Shown here: positions 17,606 through 26,309 of the stretch, piece after piece | Layout: every line of letters begins with the position of its first letter | How positions within the stretch are numbered: the first letter of the stretch is position 1 | The notes under the pieces: generated by a model | What the model saw: the letters and a program-made list of their open reading frames with translations, nothing else | The model's database searches: none | What the model was told of the DNA's origin: nothing | Translations under genes and position numbers: made by a program | DNA from: Aliivibrio finisterrensis | GTDB taxonomy: Bacteria > Pseudomonadota > Gammaproteobacteria > Enterobacterales > Vibrionaceae | Length of the DNA stretch: 64,000 bases | Assembly (NCBI RefSeq): GCF_008933155.1 | Contig: NZ_WBVP01000002.1 | Location: 1-64,000, forward strand | Direction of reading: 5' to 3'

Positions 17606-17926
17606 TAATATATGATAGATATTACTTAAATTTAGAGTAATTAATATCAATTATTTTACAAAGTAGCAACTTTAAATACTTTTTAAACTTATAAACACCA
17701 TTTTATTTAAAGTAAAAATCAAGTGAATAAATAATTGTCTGTATTAATGCACTCAACAGACAATCGAAAACTCCAGTTATAAAGCATTGTATTTATATTT
17801 AAAACAACGCATTACAATTGATAAAATATTGACTGACTTCACTGTTTAATAATAAGCATTGAATTATTATTAATTATATAAACTTAATTACAAAACAATA
17901 TATTAAATAAATTACTGAGGTATTAT
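17606..17926. other. AT-rich gap with an inverted repeat
   Basis: No gene is seen. ATTGTCTGT at 17734-17742 and ACAGACAAT at 17756-17764 form a perfect 9-bp inverted repeat with a 13-base spacer. It is not followed by a T-run and may be an operator or mRNA hairpin for the oxidoreductase/isomerase genes. Confidence 0.5.
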
Positions 17927-19105
17927 ATGACTGTTCGCGTAGGCATTATTGGCATTGGACAACAAGGTTCGATGTATTCTTCTGTTGTAGCTCACGGCAA
18001 ACTAATGGGTAATGACATCGGCACTGTTGAAGGCATGGAATTAGGTGCGGTATGTGATATTAGCCCTGAGCGTAAAACATGGGCAGCTGAAACAATTCCT
18101 AATGTTCCTTTCTTCACTGATTACATCGAAATGATGGACAGTGGTCTAGTTGATGCTGTGTTTGTAGTAGTTCCACACTATCTACACCCAGAAATGGCTA
18201 TCGAAGCAATGAAGCGTAACCTTCACGTGCTTGTTGATAAGCCTGCAGGTGTTTACACCAAGCAAGTTAAAGAAATGAACGAATTCGCGGCAACTAAGCC
18301 TGAACTAAAATTCGCAATGATGTTCAACCAACGTATGAACCCTCTTTACATTAAGCTTAAAGAAATCATGGATTCAGGTGTTATTGGTGAAATTCGTCGT
18401 ACAAACTGGATGATCACGACTTGGTGGCGTCCAGAGGGCTACTACCAAATGAGCGAATGGCGTGCAACTTGGGGCGGTGAAGGCGGTGGCGTTCTAATCA
18501 ACCAAGCACCACACCAAATCGATTTGTGGCAGTGGCTATGTGGTATGCCGACCAAAGTACTAGCGAAAGCATCTTACGGAAGTCAACGTAACATCGCGGT
18601 AGAAGATGATGTTACCACACTTGTTGAATACGCGAACGGTGCGACAGGTTCATTCATCACTTGTGTTCACGACCTCATGGGTACTGACCGCTTTGAAATT
18701 CTTGGTGATAAGGGCAAGATTGTTGTTGATGGCAGCAAGAAAATTACGCTTAAAGTGCTTAACGAACCTGAGCAAGAAATCAGCAAAAACCTATCATTTG
18801 ATGACATGAAGCAGTTGTTCATGGGCGGTGGCATTGGTGACCGTGTTACTGAGAGCACTTTTGAATTTGATGACCAGTGGGGCATTCAACACAAAGATGT
18901 AATGAAGAACTTTGCAAGCGCTATCCTGAACGATACACCACTTGTCGCTCACGGTTCTGAAGGCATCAATGCATTAAGCATCACAAATGCAATGCACCTA
19001 TCTAGCTGGTTGGGTGAAGAAGTTTCACTACCAATCGATGAAGACCTATACTTCGCCAAACTTCAAGAGAAGATTGATGAAGAAACAGCTAAGAAGGTGA
19101 ACTAA
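17927..19105 (+). CDS. Gfo/Idh/MocA-family oxidoreductase, pair 1
   Basis: A 392-residue NAD(P)-dependent oxidoreductase. Rossmann fold at the N-terminus (VGIIGIGQQGSMYSS), the family's substrate-lysine motif as VDKPAG near residue 105, and the catalytic GGGVLINQAPHQIDLWQWL with His and Asp near residues 192-196. Such enzymes often oxidise the 3-hydroxyl of sugars or glycosides, or myo-inositol-like polyols. It is two bases from a TIM-barrel isomerase (19108), a partnership known from 3-keto-glycoside cleavage and inositol-type pathways. In this locus a glucuronide or uronate is the likely substrate, but this is inference. Cytoplasmic. Confidence 0.85.
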   Translation: MTVRVGIIGIGQQGSMYSSVVAHGKLMGNDIGTVEGMELGAVCDISPERKTWAAETIPNVPFFTDYIEMMDSGLVDAVFVVVPHYLHPEMAIEAMKRNLHVLVDKPAGVYTKQVKEMNEFAATKPELKFAMMFNQRMNPLYIKLKEIMDSGVIGEIRRTNWMITTWWRPEGYYQMSEWRATWGGEGGGVLINQAPHQIDLWQWLCGMPTKVLAKASYGSQRNIAVEDDVTTLVEYANGATGSFITCVHDLMGTDRFEILGDKGKIVVDGSKKITLKVLNEPEQEISKNLSFDDMKQLFMGGGIGDRVTESTFEFDDQWGIQHKDVMKNFASAILNDTPLVAHGSEGINALSITNAMHLSSWLGEEVSLPIDEDLYFAKLQEKIDEETAKKVN

Positions 19106-19107
19106 TC

Positions 19108-19974
19108 ATGACTAAGCCGCAAATTGCTGTTCAGATGATGATGCTGAAAGATAAAGTTGCAGAAAACGGTATCTACGAAACTTTAAAAACTTTATCTGGT
19201 ATGGGGTTCAACGCTGTTGAGATATCACAGCTTGATATGACCGAAGAAAACGTAGTCGCAATGGAAAAAGCGATTCAAGACTTCGGTATCAATATTTGTT
19301 CTCTAAGTGCTTACACGCAACAGATTCACCCAAGCTTCCCTGTTGACTCTTTTGACTTGCACTACGACAAGATCATCTCTGATGCGAAACGTTTGAACGT
19401 TGAATATCTACGTATCGGTATGCTTCCATTCTCAATGTTTGGTGATGTTGAGAAAGTTGTTCAGTTTGCGAAAGAAATGGATAAGTGGGGCGAGAAGCTA
19501 AGCGCTGAAGGCATTAAGCTTTTCTACCACAATCACCATTTAGAGTTCGATAAAGTAGATGGTAAATCATACTTTGATATGCTGCTTGAAAACACGAACC
19601 CAGAAAACATCGGTTTTGAAATTGATGTTCACTGGATCCAACGTGCCGGTTTAAATCCAGTTACTGTGATTGAAAATCTGCAAGGCCGAGCTGAATTAGT
19701 TCACCTTAAAGATTTCCGTATCGCTACCCCTGATCCAGAGGCAATGATGGGCGCTCTTGCAAAAGGGGATATGTCAGTGTTCTTTAACACCATCCAATTC
19801 GCTGAAATTGGTGAAGGTAACCTTGATTTTAAAGCAATCATCAAAGCTTGTGAACGTACTGGTGTTAAATACCTACCAATCGAACAAGATGATACTTACG
19901 GACGTGATCCGTTCGAATCTCTACAAATCAGTATGGATAACCTAAAAGCACTTGGTTTCTCTGAGTACTTCTAA
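19108..19974 (+). CDS. Sugar phosphate isomerase/epimerase-like TIM barrel, pair 1
   Basis: A 288-residue protein of the AP-endonuclease-2-like (xylose isomerase-like) superfamily. Probable metal ligands lie in YHNHHLEF (near residue 138), FEIDVHW (near 173), LVHLKDF (near 200) and PIEQDD (near 254), the usual Glu/Asp/His/Glu layout. It follows the oxidoreductase by two bases, so the two are surely co-expressed. Relatives include inosose isomerases and the lyase subunit of 3-keto-glycoside cleavage systems. The true reaction cannot be read from sequence. Confidence 0.82.
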   Translation: MTKPQIAVQMMMLKDKVAENGIYETLKTLSGMGFNAVEISQLDMTEENVVAMEKAIQDFGINICSLSAYTQQIHPSFPVDSFDLHYDKIISDAKRLNVEYLRIGMLPFSMFGDVEKVVQFAKEMDKWGEKLSAEGIKLFYHNHHLEFDKVDGKSYFDMLLENTNPENIGFEIDVHWIQRAGLNPVTVIENLQGRAELVHLKDFRIATPDPEAMMGALAKGDMSVFFNTIQFAEIGEGNLDFKAIIKACERTGVKYLPIEQDDTYGRDPFESLQISMDNLKALGFSEYF

Positions 19975-19987
19975 GTCCCAAACTAAA

Positions 19988-20019
19988 TAGTAGTGGTGTT
20001 AGAGCTAACACCACTACTA
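19988..20019. other. Perfect 15-bp hairpin between the two gene pairs
   Basis: TAGTAGTGGTGTTAG and CTAACACCACTACTA pair perfectly around a two-base loop, just after the first isomerase gene. No T-run follows directly, although T-rich tracts occur at 20038-20059. It could terminate weakly or stabilise the upstream mRNA so that pair 1 is expressed more than pair 2. Confidence 0.8.
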
Positions 20020-20074
20020 AATCACTCTCTGTTCCATTTTTCTTTACCCCTTTTTTTTATCAGAGATATCAGCC

Positions 20075-21064
20075 ATGTTAAAAGTAGGTCTTATTGGGTG
20101 TGGTAGCATCTCAGTTATCCACCTGGAAGCGATTAATAAAAACGAAGATACACTCTTGGTAAGTGTGTGTGACATAAAGAACGATATTGTTTCTAAAGTA
20201 TCCAACGAAATGAACTGTAAGGCATACACAGATTATGCCGAGATGTTGGAACATGAAGATTTAGACGTTGTTCATATTTGTACACCTCACTATCTCCACA
20301 AAGAAATGATTGTAAAGGCTCTGTCACTAAACATTCATGTTGTCACTGAAAAGCCTGTAGTCATGAACATCGAAGAGTCGAAAGCAGTTCAATCTGCTCT
20401 TTCGAACTCAAAAGCCAAGCTAGCAGTAACATTTCAGAACCGATTAAATCCAACGTCTTTAGTCATGCGTCACTATGTTGACCAAGGTATTTTGGGCGAC
20501 TTAATTGGTATTAAGGGTTTTGTTACTTGGTGCCGTGAGCCTATTCAATACTATGCTGAGAGTGATTGGCGTGGTCAATACGCGACTGAAGGTGGTGGTT
20601 TCCTTATCAATCAAGGCATTCATACACTTGATCTGATTCAATGGCTAGGTGGTGAGATTAGTACTTTAAACGGTAGTTACTCAACAAAGGCATTCCAAGA
20701 ATATATCGAAGTTGAAGATACAGCAGAAATATATATTGAGTTTAAAAATGGGGCTAAGGGCTTATTCTATGGCACTAATGCTTACTCAAGTAACACCCCT
20801 GTTGAGATGGAACTTCTTTTCCAGAATGGCTTACTAAAATACATGAATGGCAAACTTTACATCGAAGATGAGAATAAAGATTTTGTGTTCCTAGAAGAAG
20901 ACTTCGCACCTGATCAACGAGGCATGAGTTATTGGGGCGCGAGTCATCAGAAAGCAATCAATGCTTTCTACAAATCAATCATTGATAACACAAGTGACTA
21001 CATCAATCTCGATGAAGGTCTTAAAACAATCTCTATTCTTGATCAAATAAGAAATAAGGACTAA
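20075..21064 (+). CDS. Gfo/Idh/MocA-family oxidoreductase, pair 2
   Basis: A 329-residue oxidoreductase, shorter than the pair 1 enzyme by about 60 residues. Rossmann motif VGLIGCGSISVIHLEA, substrate-lysine motif VTEKPVVM near residue 92, and GGGFLINQGIHTLDLIQWL with the catalytic Asp and His near residues 183-187. CREPIQYYAESDWRGQYATE is close to the corresponding WWRPEGYYQMSEWRATWGGE of the pair 1 enzyme, so the two probably bind related substrates. It is two bases from the next isomerase gene. Confidence 0.85.
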   Translation: MLKVGLIGCGSISVIHLEAINKNEDTLLVSVCDIKNDIVSKVSNEMNCKAYTDYAEMLEHEDLDVVHICTPHYLHKEMIVKALSLNIHVVTEKPVVMNIEESKAVQSALSNSKAKLAVTFQNRLNPTSLVMRHYVDQGILGDLIGIKGFVTWCREPIQYYAESDWRGQYATEGGGFLINQGIHTLDLIQWLGGEISTLNGSYSTKAFQEYIEVEDTAEIYIEFKNGAKGLFYGTNAYSSNTPVEMELLFQNGLLKYMNGKLYIEDENKDFVFLEEDFAPDQRGMSYWGASHQKAINAFYKSIIDNTSDYINLDEGLKTISILDQIRNKD

Positions 21065-21066
21065 TA

Positions 21067-21942
21067 ATGAGCAAACACGTATTGCTGTCTGCTTTTGCAG
21101 ATGAAATTGATATGGATTTAACCACACAAATGGATGTTCTTGACACACATGGTATCAAGCACATTGAAATGCGTGGTGTTAATGGAAAAAACATTAGCGA
21201 AGTAACTGTGGAAGAAGCTGTTGAAATAAAAAATCAGCTTGATGCACGTGGTTTTAAAATTTCATCTCTTGGATCACCTGTTGGTAAAATTTATCTGAAA
21301 GATGATTTTGAAGCTCACAAAGCTATGTTCGTTCACCTATTAGAAGTTGCGAAAATCCTTGAATCTAAGTACATGCGTATCTTTAGTTTCTTTATGGAAA
21401 AAGACACCAATCATGACGATTATGCTAATGAAGTAATCCGTCACTTGAAAGAGCTATCAGCAATCGCATCGCCATACGATATAACGCTACTTCATGAAAA
21501 TGAAAAAGATATTTACGGCGATACGTCTGCACGTTGTCTGAATCTGGTTGAAAAAGTGAATTGCGACAACTTTAAGCTTGTTTTTGACCCTGCTAACTTT
21601 GTGCAGTGCGGTGAAAACCCTTTCGTTACTTACTCATTGCTAAAGGACCATGTTGCTTACTATCACATCAAAGATGCGCGTTCGTCCGATAGCGTTGTTG
21701 TTCCTGCTGGTGAAGGTGATGGGCAGATTAGCCAAATCATCAAAGAGCTGACAAGTGAACGAGATTACCACGGATTCTTATCCCTAGAACCCCATTTAGG
21801 TAACTTTGCTGGCTTCGCTGCGCTTGAGAATATTGAAGAAGGTGAAGTAGAAGAATTAGAACAAAGTGATGCCGGTAAATTTGGTATCGCTGTTGACGCA
21901 TTAAAGACTATTCTTTCTACCCAAAATATTGCTCACGCATAA
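21067..21942 (+). CDS. Sugar phosphate isomerase/epimerase-like TIM barrel, pair 2
   Basis: A 291-residue AP-endonuclease-2-like barrel with probable metal ligands in LLHENEKDIYGD (near residue 140), VFDPANF (near 178), YYHIKDA (near 203) and LSLEPHL (near 240). It ends the plus-strand catabolic group and is followed by the terminator at 22044. It is only distantly like the pair 1 barrel, so the two pairs probably carry out different steps or act on different linkages rather than being a recent duplication. Confidence 0.82.
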   Translation: MSKHVLLSAFADEIDMDLTTQMDVLDTHGIKHIEMRGVNGKNISEVTVEEAVEIKNQLDARGFKISSLGSPVGKIYLKDDFEAHKAMFVHLLEVAKILESKYMRIFSFFMEKDTNHDDYANEVIRHLKELSAIASPYDITLLHENEKDIYGDTSARCLNLVEKVNCDNFKLVFDPANFVQCGENPFVTYSLLKDHVAYYHIKDARSSDSVVVPAGEGDGQISQIIKELTSERDYHGFLSLEPHLGNFAGFAALENIEEGEVEELEQSDAGKFGIAVDALKTILSTQNIAHA

Positions 21943-22043
21943 AGTAGGATCACCCTCTGGCGTAAATATTGTGCTGAACTAAAATGCTTTCACCAATATT
22001 AATTAAAATCGCCAATCTAGGTTAATTAATAATTTATCTATCT

Positions 22044-22073
22044 AAACCCAGCTTATTCGCTGGGTTTTTATTA
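22044..22073. terminator. Terminator between the isomerase and the sensor kinase
   Basis: AACCCAGC-TTATTC-GCTGGGTT followed by TTTATT; nearly the same as the element at 7854-7884. It lies between convergent genes and can serve both. Confidence 0.85.
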
Positions 22074-22107
22074 AATAAAGATAGGTTCGCAATAATACTA
22101 GCTAACA

Positions 22108-23529
22108 TTACCCCTGCGGTATCACAACCGTAAATGTAACCTCTCTACTCTCTTGGTAATCAACCGATAAATCATAACCATTTAATTGAGCGATATTCTT
22201 TACAATAGCTAAGCCTAACCCATGCCTATCTGTGTGGGTTCTTGATTTATTGACCTGATATAAAGGTTTGAATATGTTATTGAGATCGTCATGAGTTAAT
22301 GGATTAGAAGATGTATTTTTTATCTTAATCACAACACTTCCATCGCCCTCTTTCTCAATACTAGCAGACACTGCGGACTCTTCTACACTATAAAAAAGAG
22401 CGTTATCCAATAAATTTTTAATCACGGTTTCCAAGCTAAAACGGTCAACATGAATCATCGGTGAAGCTAATGATGAAGAGAAAGCAACCCTCTCTCCCAT
22501 TGTTGGATGCTTAAACTGTAATTCTGCACAAACCTCCTCAGTCAAGAGTCGAACATCCACCTCTTTCTTCTCAATCCCATAATTTCCTGATGCACTTTGG
22601 CTTAATGCCATTAATTGATTGACGATGGTTTTCATATTATTCGAAATCGATAGCACATCTTCTTGGTATGTCGCTGAAATACGAACATCATCAGGAAAAC
22701 GAATGTTCATTTCACTCAAACTAATGAGCTCTGCAATCGGTGTTTTTAACTCATGAGCAATATCAGAAGAAAGACGTTTTTCATTGGCTACATTTTGAAT
22801 ATTCAACTCAATATATCGATTGAGCTCTTTTCTAATAGGTGAAATCTCTTTGCTTTCTTTTGGGTTAGATTGAATACCTTGTGCATTTTCATCAAGTTCT
22901 GAAATTTCTTTATTGAGTAAATATAATGAATCTAACTCTCTATCCACCACTTTTATCACAACCATTCGAATACCAAAGATAGCGGTAATAAAAACAAAGA
23001 TAAGAGACAGATCTGCCATCAATAAAATATTACTCACTCGTTGATTAGAAATCGCCAAGGTTAAGTACATGGTTTCGATATAAGTCACATCTGTAGGATC
23101 TACATCGGATGATAATTGGGGTTGGAAACGAGCTGAAATAGCTTTTCCCACGCTGCCATCAGGAAGTTTTATATCAAAGATACGACTCTCATGGGTAGGG
23201 ACATCTTGGTAATCTAGATCAACATCATCAAAGTAGGTAAGAGATTGCGACTTTGCAAAAGTGCTCTCACCTACCCAAATCTGAAAGTATTGAGCCTCTT
23301 CTTTGCGTTCAAATTGCGGCATAAAACCTTTGTGATATTCAAACTCAATACCATCACTTTCCACTTCAACTAAGGATTTGAAGTAGTTTGATTTTTCCAC
23401 TAATGCATCATCGAATTGCTGATCAACCCAAGCATCGAGAATAAAATCCAAAGATAAAAAAACCACTAATAGAATGATGCCAATGATCACGGTTAACGCA
23501 TTAACCAACCGATCTTTTATTGAGTACAT
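22108..23529 (-). CDS. Two-component sensor histidine kinase (PmrB/QseC type)
   Basis: A 473-residue inner membrane kinase. Two membrane segments (about residues 12-32 and 178-198) enclose a periplasmic sensor; then comes the dimerisation domain with SSDIAHELKTPIAELIS (phospho-His near residue 260) and an ATPase domain with NLLDNALFYS, and DRHGLGLAIVKN. It overlaps the response regulator gene by 13 bases and lies before eptA, so it probably senses envelope stress such as cationic peptides or metals and controls lipid A modification. The regulator and kinase are of the OmpR/QseC-like class. A diverged fragment of its 3' end occurs at 7931-8036. Confidence 0.88.
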   Translation of the reverse strand: MYSIKDRLVNALTVIIGIILLVVFLSLDFILDAWVDQQFDDALVEKSNYFKSLVEVESDGIEFEYHKGFMPQFERKEEAQYFQIWVGESTFAKSQSLTYFDDVDLDYQDVPTHESRIFDIKLPDGSVGKAISARFQPQLSSDVDPTDVTYIETMYLTLAISNQRVSNILLMADLSLIFVFITAIFGIRMVVIKVVDRELDSLYLLNKEISELDENAQGIQSNPKESKEISPIRKELNRYIELNIQNVANEKRLSSDIAHELKTPIAELISLSEMNIRFPDDVRISATYQEDVLSISNNMKTIVNQLMALSQSASGNYGIEKKEVDVRLLTEEVCAELQFKHPTMGERVAFSSSLASPMIHVDRFSLETVIKNLLDNALFYSVEESAVSASIEKEGDGSVVIKIKNTSSNPLTHDDLNNIFKPLYQVNKSRTHTDRHGLGLAIVKNIAQLNGYDLSVDYQESREVTFTVVIPQG

Positions 23530-24203
23530 GAGCGTTTTTCCACGTAATAACCAAAGCCTCGTTTATTTTTTATCGGCAATTCACCACCAACGGCTTTCGC
23601 TTTTTTTCGAATGGAGGATAAGTGTGATTCTATGGTGTTTTTCGAGACTGAATCAAATGAGCCAATAACATAATCACTGATATTTTCTGTCGTCATAACC
23701 TGATTACGAGAACGAAACATACACTCGACAATCTTGTATTCATTTTTTGTTAGTTCAATCAATTGACCTGAGAATTCGAGTTCTTTCTTTGCTAAATTAA
23801 GCGTAAAACCTTCAACTTCTACGTGGTCGTCATTATGCTTTACTCCACCTCGACGAGCTACGGTTAAGATACGAGCATGCAGTTCATCAAACGAAAATGG
23901 TTTCACCAGATAATCATCAGCGCCAGACATTAAGCCTTCAACGCGATCTTCTGGCTGTGATTTTGCAGATAAGATAATTACTTTTACCTCATTACCCATT
24001 TTACGAATGCTCTTTAATAACGTAATACCATCGACATTAGGAAGCATTAAATCCAAAATAATAAAGTCATACTCATTGGTAATTGCCATCGAGAGCCCTT
24101 TTGAACCGTCGCCAGTTTCATCAATAGTAAAACCAAGGTTACTCAGGCCCACCACTAAGCTACGACGTAAATGTTCAGAGTCTTCTATTAGCAATATTTT
24201 CAT
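23517..24203 (-). CDS. OmpR-family response regulator (PmrA/QseB type)
   Basis: A 228-residue regulator: receiver domain with MKILLIEDSEHLRRS, the phosphoacceptor in FIILDLMLPN (Asp51) and VKPFSFDEL, then a C-terminal winged helix (LTKNEYKIVECMFRSRNQVM, SHLSSIRKKAK). It is cotranscribed with the kinase gene, whose start lies inside it. The phosphorylated form probably acts at the CTTCAG-N5-CTTAAG direct repeat in front of eptA (25975-25991). Confidence 0.9.
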   Translation of the reverse strand: MKILLIEDSEHLRRSLVVGLSNLGFTIDETGDGSKGLSMAITNEYDFIILDLMLPNVDGITLLKSIRKMGNEVKVIILSAKSQPEDRVEGLMSGADDYLVKPFSFDELHARILTVARRGGVKHNDDHVEVEGFTLNLAKKELEFSGQLIELTKNEYKIVECMFRSRNQVMTTENISDYVIGSFDSVSKNTIESHLSSIRKKAKAVGGELPIKNKRGFGYYVEKRSCTQ

Positions 24204-24243
24204 TATTCAGTACCACTTTATTATTTTATATAATGATAATAGC

Positions 24244-24279
24244 AAAAATGGGCTAACCATTCTCATGATTAACCCATTT
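24244..24279 (-). terminator. Terminator after eptA
   Basis: AAATGGGTTA and TAGCCCATTT pair, with a following T-run on the minus strand, between eptA and the response regulator gene. The two-component genes may therefore have their own promoter. Confidence 0.7.
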
Positions 24280-24303
24280 CTAATATGATGAACTCAATTC
24301 TAA

Positions 24304-25926
24304 CTAGTTCGCCATAATGTCTAAACTATTGTCTTTCGCGCTAGTTTTCACGCCATATAAGCCAAGTAACGTATGGAACAAATTATCATGGGAAAAACCA
24401 CCCGCTGCCGCTTTACTGATAACACTGGCTTTATTTATGCCTTTTTGGTTCGCATAATCATCGCTCATCCAAATATAGAAAGGCACATGAGTCTGCTCTT
24501 TAGGCGCTATCATGTAAGGTGCTCCATGAAGGTATAACCCATTTTCACCTAACGATTCCCCATGATCTGAAATGTATAGCATCACTACGTTATATTTATC
24601 AGAATACGTTTTTAGCTTTGCAATCGTCTGCGCTATTACGTAATCGGTGTAAACTAAGGTATTGTCATACACATTGGTGATCTCTTCATCACTGCAGTTT
24701 TCGATATCGCTACGATTACATGCAGGGGTAAATACCGCCATATTCTCAGGATAACGCTTCCAATACGTTGGGCCATGGCTACCAATCATATGCAGTGCGT
24801 ACAGTTGGTCTCCTGTGGTATTTTGAATTCGCTCATCTAAGCCTTGTAATAACACTTCATCATAACAACTTGAGCCATTACAAAATTCATCTGAAGAGGT
24901 ATTACTAATCATCACTTTTTTAATGTTCTTGGCAACCGCTTTGTCACCACCATCGTTATCTATCCATACCGATTTAACACCAGCATGAGTCAACACGTCT
25001 AATACGTCATCTTGGTTATTGGCACGGTCTCTATTGTAATTAGTACGCACCATATTAGAGAACATACATGGCAAAGAGTGGGCTGTTGCTGTTCCGCACG
25101 ACGTCACATTCTGAAAAGCAATCAAACCAAGATCTTTGGTGTATGGATTGGTTTCTCTTTCATATCCATTATAAGCACTGTTTTGCGCACGAGCAGTTTC
25201 ACCAACCAACACAACCATTAAGGTTGGCTTACCGTTCTTCACTGGAATTATCTCTGCATCTTCACCGATTGTGATGTAGTCCAAAGGTGCGGTTAGATAT
25301 TCATTATTAATGTACTTAACCGTATTGAAAGCATAGGCAGGGTTAATCATTTTATTTAGGTACGAGTTATTGCGACCAATCGAGGCATAATCTTTAAAAT
25401 AGAAAACAGAGATCAACAACAACCCCACAATCGCAACACTAATTAATGCTGCACGATGGAATAGTTCTTTACCCCATGAAGTATTGCGGATCAGGATTAC
25501 TTTTAGTAAAAACAATGATGGAAGTACACCAAAGACAATAAAATAACCGATAGAAGCCGAGCTTAAATAAGAAGAAGCTTCTCCAACGTTGGTTTCAAAG
25601 ATATTCTCTATCATTGCATAATCAAACATGGTGTTATATTGCAATGCGGCATAAAACGCCATCGAAGAGGTAAGAGTCAAAATAATCACAATACCTTTGA
25701 ACAAGTAAGGCACAGCAATTATTGAGAAAATAATAATAAAAGCACAGGTAAGAATTGCAGGTGTTAAAAACAGAAAAAGACCGTTACCTTGAGAGAGTTG
25801 GTAAATTTTTTCATTAATTGGATAGTTAAATACCACGGCAAAATACAGGGATACAAAAATAATCAGTGACACCATTTTTATGGTTATTTTTTGGCTTTTA
25901 AGTTTTGAAATCAGATTGGACAGCAC
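24304..25926 (-). CDS. eptA: Lipid A phosphoethanolamine transferase
   Basis: A 540-residue inner membrane enzyme of the EptA/MCR family. Five membrane segments fill the first 180 residues, followed by a periplasmic sulfatase-like domain with the nucleophile threonine in VVLVGETARAQNSAYNGY (near residue 246), IDNDGGD, and the zinc ligands in YISDHGESLGENGLYLHG. It adds phosphoethanolamine to lipid A, lowering negative charge and giving resistance to polymyxin-like peptides. The adjacent two-component genes and a PmrA-type box in its promoter indicate induction by the phosphorelay. Confidence 0.93.
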   Translation of the reverse strand: MLSNLISKLKSQKITIKMVSLIIFVSLYFAVVFNYPINEKIYQLSQGNGLFLFLTPAILTCAFIIIFSIIAVPYLFKGIVIILTLTSSMAFYAALQYNTMFDYAMIENIFETNVGEASSYLSSASIGYFIVFGVLPSLFLLKVILIRNTSWGKELFHRAALISVAIVGLLLISVFYFKDYASIGRNNSYLNKMINPAYAFNTVKYINNEYLTAPLDYITIGEDAEIIPVKNGKPTLMVVLVGETARAQNSAYNGYERETNPYTKDLGLIAFQNVTSCGTATAHSLPCMFSNMVRTNYNRDRANNQDDVLDVLTHAGVKSVWIDNDGGDKAVAKNIKKVMISNTSSDEFCNGSSCYDEVLLQGLDERIQNTTGDQLYALHMIGSHGPTYWKRYPENMAVFTPACNRSDIENCSDEEITNVYDNTLVYTDYVIAQTIAKLKTYSDKYNVVMLYISDHGESLGENGLYLHGAPYMIAPKEQTHVPFYIWMSDDYANQKGINKASVISKAAAGGFSHDNLFHTLLGLYGVKTSAKDNSLDIMAN

Positions 25927-26309
25927 AGCATACCTTCAGGTTCTTAGAGAATGAAATAAGTGTTACACATCAGACTTAAGATTCACTGAAGATAGACTTA
26001 TGATCCGCTGTAGTTCATTATTAACATGAATAATTTGTGCAATTCTCGACCCTGTTCCAAAATCTGTTTTATCGCCTATACTAAAGAGCAAAGACAAGTC
26101 AAACAGCCATTGAATTTAAGAGTACAATATACACCAACAAGTTATTATATGATTAGCGGATTACTCCCCTTATATTCCTACCTTAATTATTGGTGATTTC
26201 AATTTGTCTGCAAATACCCAACGCTTTAAACATGCTTAAAAATAAAATACCAAAGAGTCCCTGTTCATAGTGCGGTAGTAACCTACCTTTCGACTAAATC
26301 AACACCGAA
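25927..26309. other. Gap upstream of eptA
   Basis: No gene is seen in these 383 bases. The eptA-proximal part has the PmrA-type direct repeat; the rest is AT-rich DNA without a clear element. Confidence 0.6.
25975..25991 (-). promoter_or_regulatory. PmrA-type direct repeat (response regulator box) before eptA
   Basis: Read on the minus strand it is CTTCAG-TGAAT-CTTAAG, a direct repeat with five-base spacing and one mismatch from the enterobacterial PmrA box CTTAAG-N5-CTTAAG. It lies 49 bases upstream of the eptA start. Confidence 0.65.
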
